A DNA stretch of 64,000 nucleotides from the NCBI GenBank assembly GCA_964525045.1, contig CAZGFD010000018.1:10494-74493 (forward strand), read 5' to 3'. Both the position numbers and the translations under genes were made by a program. This document shows positions 45,378-54,087 of the stretch, one piece after another (positions within the stretch are counted from its first letter, which is position 1; each line of letters opens with the position of its first letter). The stretch is from G020348185 sp964525045. Its GTDB lineage: Bacteria > Nitrospirota > Nitrospiria > Nitrospirales > UBA8639. The notes beneath the pieces are model-generated. The model was given only the letters and a program-made list of their open reading frames with translations. It did no database searches and was not told the DNA's origin.

Positions 45378-46713
45378 AATTTCCGACATCCGGCTCCTTC
45401 CGCAAAACCTTGAAGCTGAACAATGCGTTCTTGGCGCTATTCTCCTGGATAACGCCTCGTTAAACCGTGCCATGGAGATTCTCACCGATGAGGATTTTTA
45501 TCAAGGGCGGCATCGGACCTTGTATCAAGCTATGATGGATCTTTCAGAAAAGAATGAAGCCGTTGATCAAATCACTTTGACCGAATACTTACGTGGCAAT
45601 GGTAAGCTGGACGAAATCGGAGGGTCCTCCTATATTGCCGAGCTGGTTCAAATCGTTCCCAGCGCGGCCAATATCCGCTTTCACTCCAAAATCGTTCGCG
45701 ATAAGGCCCTACTCCGAGGCTTGATCCGAACGGCCACGGATGTGGTGTCCAGAGGATATGAAGCGACAGGCCAAACCGATGACCTTTTGGAATACGCTGA
45801 ACGGGAAATCTTTCGACTTGCCCAAGGCAAATTGGGACGATCGTTCATCCCTGTCAATCAAATTATTCAAGAAAGCGTCGAAATTGTCGATCGATTATAC
45901 AGTCGGAAAGAGCGCATCACTGGAATTCCGACCGGGTTTACCGACCTGGATTATCTCACGGCAGGGTTACAACCGTCCGATCTGATCATCATTGCGGGTC
46001 GGCCCAGCATGGGAAAGACCAGTCTTGCGTTAGGAATAGCCGAATATGCGGCGATCCATGCTCATGCCAAGGTAGGGATTTTTAGCTTGGAAATGTCAAA
46101 AGCTCAATTGGTTTTGCGTATGCTCAGTTCACAAGCTCTTCTCGACTCCCACAATCTTCGAACCGGGCATTTAACCAGTGAGGATTGGAAAGCCTTAACC
46201 TCCGCGGCCGGAAGATTGGAGGAAGCTCCGATCTATATTGATGACTCTGGGAATCTGACCGTTCAACAAATGCGCGGAAAAGCGCGCAGGCTCAAGGCAG
46301 AACATGGTCTCGATCTGGTCATTATTGATTATCTCCAATTAATGGAAGGACGACGGGATGTGGAGAACCGGCAGCAGGAAATTTCCGACATTTCCCGGGC
46401 CTTGAAGGCATTAGCGAAAGAACTTGAAATTCCTGTTCTGGCTTTGTCACAGTTGAGCCGAGCCGTTGAAAATCGAAAACCCCCGATTCCCGTATTAGCT
46501 GATCTTCGGGAATCAGGAGCTATTGAGCAAGATGCCGACGTCGTCATGTTTATCTACCGGGAAGAAGTCTATGATTCGGAAACCGACGAGAAGGGCATCG
46601 CTCAAATCCTTGTTCGTAAGCACCGGAATGGCCCAATCGGGGAGCCACGGCTACAATTTCATGAGCGATATGCGAAGTTTAATAATCTAATAGAAACCCA
46701 CGATACGACTTGA
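45364..46713 (+). CDS. dnaB: Replicative DNA helicase DnaB
   Basis: Hexameric 5'-3' helicase of the replication fork. 449 residues: N-terminal primase-interacting domain (NLEAEQCVLGAILLDNASL) and a RecA-like ATPase domain with Walker A GRPSMGKTSLAL, LEMSKAQLVLRM, Walker B LVIIDYLQLM, ALSQLSRAVE and DLRESGAIEQDADVVMFIYR. No intein. The start lies within hisZ (14-base overlap), showing coupled translation. Complete. Confidence 0.96.
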   Translation: MPISEISDIRLLPQNLEAEQCVLGAILLDNASLNRAMEILTDEDFYQGRHRTLYQAMMDLSEKNEAVDQITLTEYLRGNGKLDEIGGSSYIAELVQIVPSAANIRFHSKIVRDKALLRGLIRTATDVVSRGYEATGQTDDLLEYAEREIFRLAQGKLGRSFIPVNQIIQESVEIVDRLYSRKERITGIPTGFTDLDYLTAGLQPSDLIIIAGRPSMGKTSLALGIAEYAAIHAHAKVGIFSLEMSKAQLVLRMLSSQALLDSHNLRTGHLTSEDWKALTSAAGRLEEAPIYIDDSGNLTVQQMRGKARRLKAEHGLDLVIIDYLQLMEGRRDVENRQQEISDISRALKALAKELEIPVLALSQLSRAVENRKPPIPVLADLRESGAIEQDADVVMFIYREEVYDSETDEKGIAQILVRKHRNGPIGEPRLQFHERYAKFNNLIETHDTT

Positions 46714-46794
46714 AAATAGTTCTCAATTGTGCTCTCCTTCCGATATACTAACCATTGAGATCCTTTTCCGTTATAATGGTCGTAAGACTATCCT

Positions 46795-48621
46795 ATGGCT
46801 TGGGTCAACATGACAAATTCTGACATTTCTCATACTTCCGTTATGACCCCCTATTGGGGACGCTTAGCTGTCACCATTTTGGTGGTTCCCGTGATGATTG
46901 TGTCATGTGGAACGGCCCCCCAGGTCCAATCCCAGCCAGAGCATCCTCAAATTACTGTCACCCCGGTCACGCATCCTCAAGCCTATTACCATTTTCTTCG
47001 TGGTTACTTGGCCGAAATTAACCATGATTCTTCTCTTGCCCTTGAGGAATATGGTCAGGGCCTCAAATACGATCCGAATTCCGCCTATTTAAGAATCAGG
47101 ATCGCCAGAATTCATTTCGCCAATGGAGAACTGTCTGCCGCCGTGGACGTGGCCGACCAGATATCGATGGACCAACTGACCAACAGTCAGGACCTGATCC
47201 GGTTGGCCAAAATCTATGCGGGAACGGGCCAGTCGGATCGCGCGCTGACACTATTTGATGAGGCCTTACGGCGAGAGCCCAACAACGTGGAGGCTTACGT
47301 TGGCAAAGGGGTGCTCTTATTGAGCCTGAAACGACTGGACGAAGCCGAACAGGTTTTTGAAACGGCCTTGAGCCAAGTTCCCTATTTACCATCATCACAT
47401 TATTATCTGGCCCAGATAGCAAAAGAACGCAAGCGCCATGATGAAGCCGAAAGGCATTTCCTCAAAGCGATTGAGCAAAAACCCGACTATGAGCGTGCCT
47501 ATCGGGGCCTCGCCGGTCTTTACGAAAACAACGGGGAACCCGCTAAAGCCATAGGTTTATATGAAGAGTTCCTTCAATCAGTCAATCCGCACCACAAAGA
47601 ATTTCGTTTGCAACTGGTTCGTCTTCATATCCGCGACAAATCCTATGATAAGGCTCTCGACCAACTTGGACACATTTTGGAGGATAATCCGGGTGACCTC
47701 AGTGCCCAAGTTCGAAAGGCCTTCATATTAGGGGAAATGGGCAATTACCAACAGGCAGCAGAGGATCTCAAGCATATTCTCGAAACCCGCCCCGACGAGC
47801 TCCGAGTCCGTGACTTTTTGGGTCTGGTTTATGAGGAAATGAAGGATCATGATCGGGCGATTCAAGCCTACAAAAAGAACTTAGAGATTGATCCGACCTT
47901 TTTCGATAGTACCCTTCATCTGGGATTTTTATCTTACCGACTCAAGAATTATGACGACGCGACCTATTATTTAGAGCAAGCCATTAATCTCAACCCCCAG
48001 CGCGCTGAACCATATTTGCTGTTAGGGTTGACCTACATGCAGACCCAGCAATATCAACAAGCCGCGGTTCAATTTGAAGGAGGCATTCAACAGGATCCGA
48101 TGAATCCTGATTTCCATTTTAATTTGGGAACCGCCTATGACAAGTTGAATCGATTTGATGATTTTGTCCGGGAAATGGAAGAAACGTTGAATCTGGACCC
48201 CCGGCATGCCGATGCGCTCAATTATTTGGGATATAGTTACGCAGATCGAGGTGTTCGTATCGAACAAGCCCTCGACTTAACTCAACGAGCTGTCCAATTG
48301 AAGCCAGAGAACGGGTATTATGTGGACAGCTTAGGCTGGGCGCTCTTTAAAATGGGGCGTCTCGAAGAAGCGCTCGAGACTATTCAACGTGCGCTCACCC
48401 TTGTCTCTGACGATCCGGTCATTTTTGAACACCTGGGTGAGATCTATTTGAAATTGGAAGAGCGAGAGAAAGCGAAAGATGCTTGGTCTCGATCGATTAA
48501 ACTCGACTCCTCGAATGAAGGGCTGATTCAGCGGTTCCGTGAGCAAGGGTTTGGGGAGCCTGCCCAAAAAGATACCGGTCAACCGGACCTACCAAAAGTC
48601 AGCCAAATGCCAGCCGAATAA
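46795..48621 (+). CDS. TPR-repeat lipoprotein
   Basis: 608 residues. An N-terminal segment (VTILVVPVMIVSC) with lipobox MIVSC at about residues 34-38 indicates a lipoprotein. The rest is about fourteen TPR units (for example AIQAYKKNLEIDPTFFDST, ALDLTQRAVQLKPENGYYVD). Similar proteins occur in outer-membrane assembly or polysaccharide export systems. Two possible starts (46795, 46810) lie close together, without a clear ribosome site. A coding-rich region follows after the repeats at 48.6 kb. Confidence 0.85.
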   Translation: MAWVNMTNSDISHTSVMTPYWGRLAVTILVVPVMIVSCGTAPQVQSQPEHPQITVTPVTHPQAYYHFLRGYLAEINHDSSLALEEYGQGLKYDPNSAYLRIRIARIHFANGELSAAVDVADQISMDQLTNSQDLIRLAKIYAGTGQSDRALTLFDEALRREPNNVEAYVGKGVLLLSLKRLDEAEQVFETALSQVPYLPSSHYYLAQIAKERKRHDEAERHFLKAIEQKPDYERAYRGLAGLYENNGEPAKAIGLYEEFLQSVNPHHKEFRLQLVRLHIRDKSYDKALDQLGHILEDNPGDLSAQVRKAFILGEMGNYQQAAEDLKHILETRPDELRVRDFLGLVYEEMKDHDRAIQAYKKNLEIDPTFFDSTLHLGFLSYRLKNYDDATYYLEQAINLNPQRAEPYLLLGLTYMQTQQYQQAAVQFEGGIQQDPMNPDFHFNLGTAYDKLNRFDDFVREMEETLNLDPRHADALNYLGYSYADRGVRIEQALDLTQRAVQLKPENGYYVDSLGWALFKMGRLEEALETIQRALTLVSDDPVIFEHLGEIYLKLEEREKAKDAWSRSIKLDSSNEGLIQRFREQGFGEPAQKDTGQPDLPKVSQMPAE

Positions 48622-48630
48622 AAAATAACG

Positions 48631-48655
48631 TTTCGGGTTTCGAGTTTCTGGTTTT
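48631..48655. repeat. TTTCRGG heptamer array, locus 4
   Basis: TTTCGGG, TTTCGAG and TTTCTGG in tandem, 10 bases after the TPR lipoprotein stop and 20 bases before a REPIN-like element. Confidence 0.6.
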
Positions 48656-48675
48656 CCAATTCTTTCAGATAGTTT

Positions 48676-48841
48676 GTAGTTGCACCATCTCATGGTGCTT
48701 CTGCATCTCAGAAAACCATTCAAGACTTCCGCAACCGAAGTAGAAAAAACCTTTAGAATCAGGCATGTGACTCACCTTACTGGAAATTGCATTTCCCACG
48801 CATGATTTCCTTGCAGGGCAGCATGAGATGCTGCAGCTACA
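48676..48841. repeat. REPIN-like element 2
   Basis: GTAGTTGCACCATCTCATGG followed by TGC at the left; GCAGCATGAGATGCTGCAGC followed by TAC at the right, inverted. Same head and spacing as element 1; ends 17 bases before the xthA stop codon. Confidence 0.65.
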
Positions 48842-48857
48842 AATTCCTAATCTCCTC

Positions 48858-49634
48858 CTAAATTGAAAATTCAGCCCAGAGCACGGTATGGTCAGATGGG
48901 TTTTCGGCTCGTCGAGGATTCACATCGACGCCAACTTTTGTACATTGTTGGGCAAAGACAGGAGTTGCCAGAATATGATCAATCCGCCAGCCACGATTAT
49001 TCTCCAGAGCACTGGGTTGCCGGTAATCCCAAAAAGTAAATTGCTGTTTTTTGGGGTAGCGAAATCGATAGACATCAACAAATCCCCAAGAGATGGTTTC
49101 CTTGTAGGCCAGGCGAGCATCTTCGTGATAGCAAACATGTTTCAGGTGTTTGTCCGGATGATGCACATCTATGGGTTCCGGTGCCACATTCATGTCCCCA
49201 CACCACACCACTGGTTTGTTGGAAGAGAAATGTCTTTTGAAGTATGTATGGAGTCTTTGATACCAATCTAACTTATAGGCATATTTGGGTGAATCAATGG
49301 AAAAGCCCTGCGGGATATAGGTATTGATGATAGGAAGTCCCCGAACAACGACATGCAGAATGCGAGCATGGTCTTCCCCATTCGAACTTTGGCCCAAACC
49401 TGAAGAAACCAGTTCAGGGGTGGTTCGGCTCAGCACCGCCACACCATTGTACGACTTCATCCCGCGATAGGTCACATGATAACCAGAACGGGCAAAGGCA
49501 TCGATTGGAAAATCCGAATCCTGGACTTTCGTTTCTTGAAGACACAGCACATCGGGTTTTTTTTGTGCCAGCCAATCCAACACAATGCATAGCCGTTTCC
49601 GAATCGAGTTGACGTTGAAGGTGGCGATTTTCAT
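48858..49634 (-). CDS. xthA: Exodeoxyribonuclease III
   Basis: AP endonuclease and 3'-5' exonuclease of base excision repair. 258 residues with the EEP fold: MKIATFNVNSIRKRL, DVLCLQETKVQD (metal-binding Glu), YNGVAVLSR, WCGDMNVAP (Asn/Asp) and the C-terminal WRIDHILAT...PSDHTVLWAEF (catalytic His). All key residues are present. Single gene. Confidence 0.95.
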   Translation of the reverse strand: MKIATFNVNSIRKRLCIVLDWLAQKKPDVLCLQETKVQDSDFPIDAFARSGYHVTYRGMKSYNGVAVLSRTTPELVSSGLGQSSNGEDHARILHVVVRGLPIINTYIPQGFSIDSPKYAYKLDWYQRLHTYFKRHFSSNKPVVWCGDMNVAPEPIDVHHPDKHLKHVCYHEDARLAYKETISWGFVDVYRFRYPKKQQFTFWDYRQPSALENNRGWRIDHILATPVFAQQCTKVGVDVNPRRAENPSDHTVLWAEFSI

Positions 49635-49655
49635 GGTGGGATGGGAACTACTTTA

Positions 49656-49678
49656 GTTTCGGGTTTCGGGTTTCGGGT
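49656..49678. repeat. TTTCRGG heptamer array, locus 5
   Basis: Three perfect TTTCGGG units in tandem between the divergent xthA and hypothetical genes. Confidence 0.7.
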
Positions 49679-49739
49679 AAAAAGAGATAATATCTTTCTT
49701 TCTCGAAATTCAATCTCCAATAGTGAGACTTCACTCTTT

Positions 49740-50366
49740 ATGGACCAACAGATTTCATTTACCCGGGAAGAAATGGCAAGGCTTGCGGACACGGACTTTT
49801 TTCGGGCAAAGAGTCAAATTTCTGCGAAAGTTCGTTCATCTTTAGAACAGCTTCATCAGACATTCCAATTAGAACTCGTAGGCCGAAACCTGTTGGCTCC
49901 CAGGGGATTTGATCCCGAATCTGTGCAATTTGTGAAAGGCGAAAACCTGGAAGATTTTCCTTATCAATATCTGGATTTTCCACGTCATTACACCCGAGAA
50001 GAAAAATTTTCTTTTCGGTCATTGTTTTGGTGGGGTCATCACGTGGTGTTTGCTCTCATCCTGGAAGGAACCTCCATTCGCCAGTATAAACAAAACGTGA
50101 TTAATCGGTATCCCATGCTGGCTGACCAAGGGATCTGTCTCTGTCTCAGCCCCTCGCTGTGGGAGTGGAAAGCGGGGCCAGGATATACCCTCGATTTCAC
50201 TCATGATCGAAAATCAGAAGTTGCGGCGGTTCTTGCCAACCGATCCTCCTTTAAAATAGCCCACTTTGTTCCCATGACCGATCCCCTCGTCCAATCCGGA
50301 GAGTACGTAGCTGTCGGTCAGGCAAAATTCCGAGCTATGCTGTCGATTATTACTCCCCGTGGATGA
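49740..50366 (+). CDS. Hypothetical cytoplasmic protein
   Basis: 208 residues from the ATG at 49740. The frame stays open upstream, but that part is made of heptamer repeat and cannot be coding. No signal peptide. Conserved-looking stretches include LVGRNLLAPRGFDPESVQFVKG, FRSLFWWGHHVVFALILEG and RQYKQNVINRYPMLADQGI. No family recognised. Confidence 0.7.
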   Translation: MDQQISFTREEMARLADTDFFRAKSQISAKVRSSLEQLHQTFQLELVGRNLLAPRGFDPESVQFVKGENLEDFPYQYLDFPRHYTREEKFSFRSLFWWGHHVVFALILEGTSIRQYKQNVINRYPMLADQGICLCLSPSLWEWKAGPGYTLDFTHDRKSEVAAVLANRSSFKIAHFVPMTDPLVQSGEYVAVGQAKFRAMLSIITPRG

Positions 50367-50405
50367 GTGTCATAATTTTTTTGAATCACCGTTTCTTCCC
50401 TAGAC

Positions 50406-50430
50406 ACCTGAAACTTGAAACCTGAAACTT
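50406..50430. repeat. TTTCRGG heptamer array, locus 6
   Basis: ACCTGAAA, CTTGAAA, CCTGAAA in the complement orientation between convergent genes. Confidence 0.65.
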
Positions 50431-50516
50431 TCCTCACCCCTGCTCCTCCAACCAAAGCAATTCCAACAGCCCAGGCTGCGGGAGAGTCAGGACAACCCAT
50501 TTTATCGGTTGTTCTT

Positions 50517-51665
50517 TTACCTTCCAGGAGTGAGATTTCCTAGAATGACCGGATGCCGCGCACCGGTTACGGCCGGAACATTATTGGCTTTTCCGTGCAA
50601 CGTTTGATAGGCCAACACCGCAAAGGCTTTGGCTTCAAAAGCTTTGCTGTGAGACCCACACTCTTCCATACGTTTGACAGGGACAGGATGAAATTCGTGA
50701 ACCAATTCGGCCATCAACACTGGATGATAGACTCCTCCACCACCCACGATGACTTCATCAATGCCAGGCCTGATCCATTGTTGAGCCCGGCTAATCGACA
50801 GGGCAATAAATCGGCAGGAGGTCGCTAAGATATCGGCGGTGGACCAATGGTTTCGTTTGGCTTTCGATAAGACCCGGTGAATGAAGGCACGTCCAAACTC
50901 TTCCCTACCCGTCGATTTTGGAGGCGTTTGGTCCATGAACGGATGTGCGAGGAGCTGGTCAAGTAATCGGCGACGGATTTGACCACCTTTAGCACAGGAC
51001 CCGCCTCGATCCATGGCAAATTTGCCGTGAGACTGTGCCTGAATGACTCCGTCCAACAGCATATTACCGGGACCCACATCAAAAGCCTGAATGTCATCGA
51101 GCCCCCCGGCGGCAGGAACCAGGGTAATATTGACGATACCCCCTAAGTTCACTACTAAACGGGAACATGATCGACGGCGAAACAGGAGGTGATGGACATA
51201 CGGAGTGAGTGGGGCGCCTTCTCCCCCCGCAGCCAAATCCCTTGCCCGGAAATTGGACACTGTGGGAATCCCGGTTCGTTCGGCAATGACGGAAGGTTCG
51301 CCGATTTGCAGTGTTGACCGAATGGCCCCCACACCCGGCTCATGAATGGAATGGGGTCGATGATGGATGGTTTGGCCATGTGATCCAATCAGTCGGATTT
51401 TCTTTGTCGAGAGTCCGGAACGTTTAATAGTTTTCAGCGCGGCCTTGGCAAACACCTCACCGACTACCACATTCAAGTGACATATCTCCGAAACATCTCC
51501 TTGTTCAGAAACCCGCAAAATACGAGCCCTCAAGGCAGGGGAATACGGCAGTGAATCATGAGCCAGGAGTTGCACCCGGACGCTCCGTCCCCTTTGTCGA
51601 ATATCTGTGATCGCGGAATCCACCCCATCGACCGAGGTTCCGGACATCAACCCGAGCACGATCAT
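50517..51665 (-). CDS. anmK: Anhydro-N-acetylmuramic acid kinase
   Basis: Converts anhydro-MurNAc, released by lytic transglycosylases, to MurNAc-6-phosphate with ATP. 382 residues with the family start MIVLGLMSGTSVDGVDSAI, phosphate-binding IGSHGQTIHHRP, and GEGAPLTPYVHHLLF, VNLGGIVNITLVP, FDVGPGNMLLDG. The frame is open to 51737, but GAGGAAGGG before the ATG at 51665 marks the start. It lies 14 bases after the GNAT gene and probably shares a transcript. Together with the MltB-like enzyme at 4.7 kb it supports peptidoglycan recycling. Confidence 0.95.
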   Translation of the reverse strand: MIVLGLMSGTSVDGVDSAITDIRQRGRSVRVQLLAHDSLPYSPALRARILRVSEQGDVSEICHLNVVVGEVFAKAALKTIKRSGLSTKKIRLIGSHGQTIHHRPHSIHEPGVGAIRSTLQIGEPSVIAERTGIPTVSNFRARDLAAGGEGAPLTPYVHHLLFRRRSCSRLVVNLGGIVNITLVPAAGGLDDIQAFDVGPGNMLLDGVIQAQSHGKFAMDRGGSCAKGGQIRRRLLDQLLAHPFMDQTPPKSTGREEFGRAFIHRVLSKAKRNHWSTADILATSCRFIALSISRAQQWIRPGIDEVIVGGGGVYHPVLMAELVHEFHPVPVKRMEECGSHSKAFEAKAFAVLAYQTLHGKANNVPAVTGARHPVILGNLTPGR

Positions 51666-51678
51666 GAGTTTCCCTTCC

Positions 51679-52083
51679 TCATTCAATTTTCTTCCGGTTC
51701 CACACCATACCGGTTTGCTCTTGGTCGCTGAATCCAAGGGTTTTGTAAAAGGCTTGTCTATTCCTGGTGCACAACCAAAATAATTCGACTCGGTGAAGGG
51801 ATGGGTGGCTCAAAATCCTGTTCACTAGCTGGGTTCCAATATCTTGACCTTGATAATCTCGATCAACAATGACATCCCAAATCGAAGCACGAAAGACATA
51901 GTCGGTCAGCACTCGGCCGAATCCGATTAACCGAGACTGGTCCCAGGCTGAAATGGCTAAATCGGTATGCAGAAGCATGTCCCTTGACTCCTCGACCGTT
52001 CGTCCACGAGACCAGTCGGCTTGCTCGAACAAGGGAATCAGGCAGGAGGGGTTAAATTCTTTTGATTCAGAAAACGTAATCAT
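51679..52083 (-). CDS. GNAT-family acetyltransferase
   Basis: 134 residues. The acetyl-CoA loop is DRDYQGQDIGTQLVNRIL (Q/R-x-x-G-x-G/A type, slightly varied), with IGFGRVLTDYVFRASIWDVIVD before it and RQAFYKTLGFSDQEQTGMVW at the end. Substrate unknown. Upstream of anmK in the same direction. Confidence 0.88.
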   Translation of the reverse strand: MITFSESKEFNPSCLIPLFEQADWSRGRTVEESRDMLLHTDLAISAWDQSRLIGFGRVLTDYVFRASIWDVIVDRDYQGQDIGTQLVNRILSHPSLHRVELFWLCTRNRQAFYKTLGFSDQEQTGMVWNRKKIE

Positions 52084-52168
52084 GATCTGGTAAAGGTTGA
52101 CAGCATTGTATTACACTAAATTACTATTGAAAAACTAGCAAGATAGAGTTGAAAAAGAATTCAATCAG

Positions 52169-52236
52169 TTTCAGGTTACAGGTTCCAGGTTTCAAGGCAC
52201 AAAATTTTTGGGTTTTAAACTTGAAACCTGAAACTC
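52169..52236. repeat. TTTCRGG heptamer array, locus 7 (two clusters)
   Basis: TTTCAGG, TTACAGG, TTCCAGG, TTTCAAG, then about 25 bases later TTGAAA-CCTGAAA in the opposite orientation, so the locus is itself an inverted repeat. Confidence 0.6.
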
Positions 52237-52317
52237 AAAACTCCTGCAAGTTAGGCCTGCCTGGCCAGGGGAGATGCTGACGACGTTCAGAGAGTTAGTT
52301 TACAAGGAGCTAAAATT

Positions 52318-52497
52318 ATGCCCATGCTTGTGAAGAAATGTCCGAAATGTGGGATGCTCTTTTGGATCAAAGAGGAAGATATCCAATACCCGGATGAAAA
52401 TACAATGAAAGTTACCTGCAATCATTGCCAACAAACCCTGCGAATCCCCCTGATTACACAAGGGCCGAATGCTGGTGCTCCCAAAATGGGACACTAA
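52318..52497 (+). CDS. Small zinc-ribbon protein
   Basis: 59 residues, with AAGGAGC 7 bases before the ATG. Two CxxC knuckles (KKCPKCGMLFW and TCNHCQQTL) 24 residues apart form a zinc ribbon of the MJ0042/zinc-ribbon kind. It has no membrane segment. The function is unknown; such domains often bind nucleic acid or act as small adaptors. It is flanked on both sides by heptamer arrays. Confidence 0.75.
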   Translation: MPMLVKKCPKCGMLFWIKEEDIQYPDENTMKVTCNHCQQTLRIPLITQGPNAGAPKMGH

Positions 52498-52501
52498 GAG
52501 A

Positions 52502-52530
52502 GTTTCAGGTTTCAGGTTTCACTTTTCAGG
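52502..52530. repeat. TTTCRGG heptamer array, locus 8
   Basis: Two perfect TTTCAGG units and two further TTTCA variants, beginning 5 bases after the zinc-ribbon stop. Confidence 0.65.
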
Positions 52531-52627
52531 TGAGAAAACCCTTTCACGATGAACTCTTAACTCCTCAGGAGATCCCTCGAACCACTAGCCCCTTTTTAGA
52601 ATACATGACGACATTGGGAAGGGTTGA

Positions 52628-52770
52628 AAGAAATATCGAATATCGAACAGGAAATGTCGAATCATGAAGTGTAGGGAGTGTAATCTCTGACAGTGTGAAT
52701 GCATTTTTCAAATGTCCTCATTTCCTTCGACATTCATAATTCCTTGTTGGATATTGGATATTCTTCCTCT
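52628..52770. repeat. AT-rich inverted repeat, copy 3
   Basis: GAAATATCGAATATCGAACA, GGAAATGTCGAATCATGAAG and TGTAGGGAGTG on the left; CCTTCGACATTCATAATTCC and TTGTTGGATATTGGATATTC on the right. Arms are about 75 percent complementary by eye. This is the longest copy; no gene lies in the 361-base gap. Confidence 0.65.
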
Positions 52771-52858
52771 AAGTAGCTTCACAAAGCTATTCTTCATTTT
52801 CATATCACCCAGCGAAAAAAAGACGCTTTGAACCCTATGACTCATTCTCTAAATTCTC

Positions 52859-53572
52859 ATGCGGTGTGAAACCTGGGCCGGGCTGGAGGTTTGTATCACC
52901 GGGGGTCCGGACGGTGAGGGAGGGGGAACAGGGCCTGTGGTCATGCTTTTACATGGGTTTGGGGCCCCTGGTGATGATCTTGTCCCACTTTGGCGTATGC
53001 TCGATGTGCCAAACGAGATACGATTCCTCTTTCCAGCAGCTCCCCTCTCAATGAACCTTGGATTCGGAGAATCCCGAGCCTGGTGGATGCTCGATATGGA
53101 GCGTCTGACTCTGGCAAGAGCGCAAGGGCGATGGGATACCTTGACCAGGGAAATCCCTGCTGGTCTGCAAGCGGCCCATGATCAACTAATGAAATTTCTG
53201 GACCAAGCCAAACACCACATGAACATACTCCCTCAGCATCTCGCCGTCGGAGGATTTTCCCAAGGGGCCATGCTAGCTTGCGATTTGGTTCTTCGAACCA
53301 ACCTTTCCATCGCCGGTCTTATCTTTATGTCCGGCTCCATCATTTCACGAGATTCCTGGTTTTCTTCAATTCCTCAACGCAAAGGCCTTCCGGTCTTTCA
53401 AAGCCATGGGACCGATGACCCCCTCCTTTCATGTGACGTGGCACAGCAACTTCGCGATGCCTTCATCGCCGGAGGCCTTGAGGTCGACTGGAACGAATTT
53501 CGAGGTGGTCATGAAATCCCCATTGATGTTCTTAACCAATTGGGTAGGTTCCTAGGAAGAGTCTTTCTCTAA
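52859..53572 (+). CDS. Carboxylesterase/phospholipase-like alpha/beta hydrolase
   Basis: 237 residues, Abhydrolase_2 family. Catalytic triad: Ser in GGFSQGAML, Asp in HGTDDPLLSC, His in RGGHEIPI. The oxyanion region is VVMLLHGFGAPGDDL. No signal peptide, so cytoplasmic. Relatives hydrolyse short-chain esters or lysophospholipids. Single gene. Confidence 0.92.
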   Translation: MRCETWAGLEVCITGGPDGEGGGTGPVVMLLHGFGAPGDDLVPLWRMLDVPNEIRFLFPAAPLSMNLGFGESRAWWMLDMERLTLARAQGRWDTLTREIPAGLQAAHDQLMKFLDQAKHHMNILPQHLAVGGFSQGAMLACDLVLRTNLSIAGLIFMSGSIISRDSWFSSIPQRKGLPVFQSHGTDDPLLSCDVAQQLRDAFIAGGLEVDWNEFRGGHEIPIDVLNQLGRFLGRVFL

Positions 53573-53607
53573 TACTGTAGTAGCAACGCCTCATACTGCC
53601 TTTCTTT

Positions 53608-53682
53608 GTAGATGCAGCATCTCATGCTGCCTCCTAAGGACGTCAGGCACCCCAAGAGGCGCCATAAGATGGCGCAACTACC
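53608..53682. repeat. REPIN-like element 3
   Basis: GTAGATGCAGCATCTCATGC followed by TGC, 30 bases of spacer, then the inverted GGCGCCATAAGATGGCGCAA followed by CTAC. The shortest of the three elements; the arms have compensatory changes in their palindromes. Confidence 0.65.
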
Positions 53683-53773
53683 ACTCAAAATCGGCCTGAA
53701 TAAATAATTGCGCAGCAGGGAGGGGGTTGGCTATATTTCTTATTGGGTGACCAACACTTTTTGGGAGAAATGA

Positions 53774-54013
53774 ATGATTACCAAGGAAGATTTGACCGCT
53801 TATGTCCAGCAGTCTATAGCTGATGCCAAGGTTTCCGTCACTGACCGAACGGGAACAATGGATCATTTTAACATTCAGGTGGTGTCAGATTTTTTTAGAG
53901 GGAAAAACCTGCTGGATAGGCACCGTATGATTTACCAGGCCCTGGATGAGCCAATGAAGGATGGGCGCATTCATGCTCTGGAAATTCAGGCAAAAACCAC
54001 AGAGGAAGCTTAA
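53774..54013 (+). CDS. BolA/IbaG-family protein
   Basis: 79 residues: ITKEDLTAYVQQSIADAKVS, DHFNIQVVSDFFRGKNLLDRH, MIYQALDEPMKDGRIHALEI, matching BolA-like proteins, with the conserved His and the HALEI signature. Such proteins bind [2Fe-2S] clusters together with monothiol glutaredoxins. The gene for that partner follows 75 bases downstream, so the two probably work together in Fe-S trafficking. Confidence 0.9.
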   Translation: MITKEDLTAYVQQSIADAKVSVTDRTGTMDHFNIQVVSDFFRGKNLLDRHRMIYQALDEPMKDGRIHALEIQAKTTEEA

Positions 54014-54024
54014 AAAATATAAAA

Positions 54025-54041
54025 GTTTCAGGTTTCAAGTC
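54025..54041. repeat. TTTCRGG heptamer array, locus 9
   Basis: GTTTCAGG-TTTCAAG between the BolA-like and glutaredoxin genes; its position inside the probable operon is notable. Confidence 0.6.
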
Positions 54042-54087
54042 TTGACCAATTTCGGATTAACATTTTGGATTGCAAAGGAGGCATATA

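Noticed and set aside
49641..49739. Upstream extension of the hypothetical protein at 49740
   Set aside because: The extension consists of translated heptamer repeats, so it is not coding.
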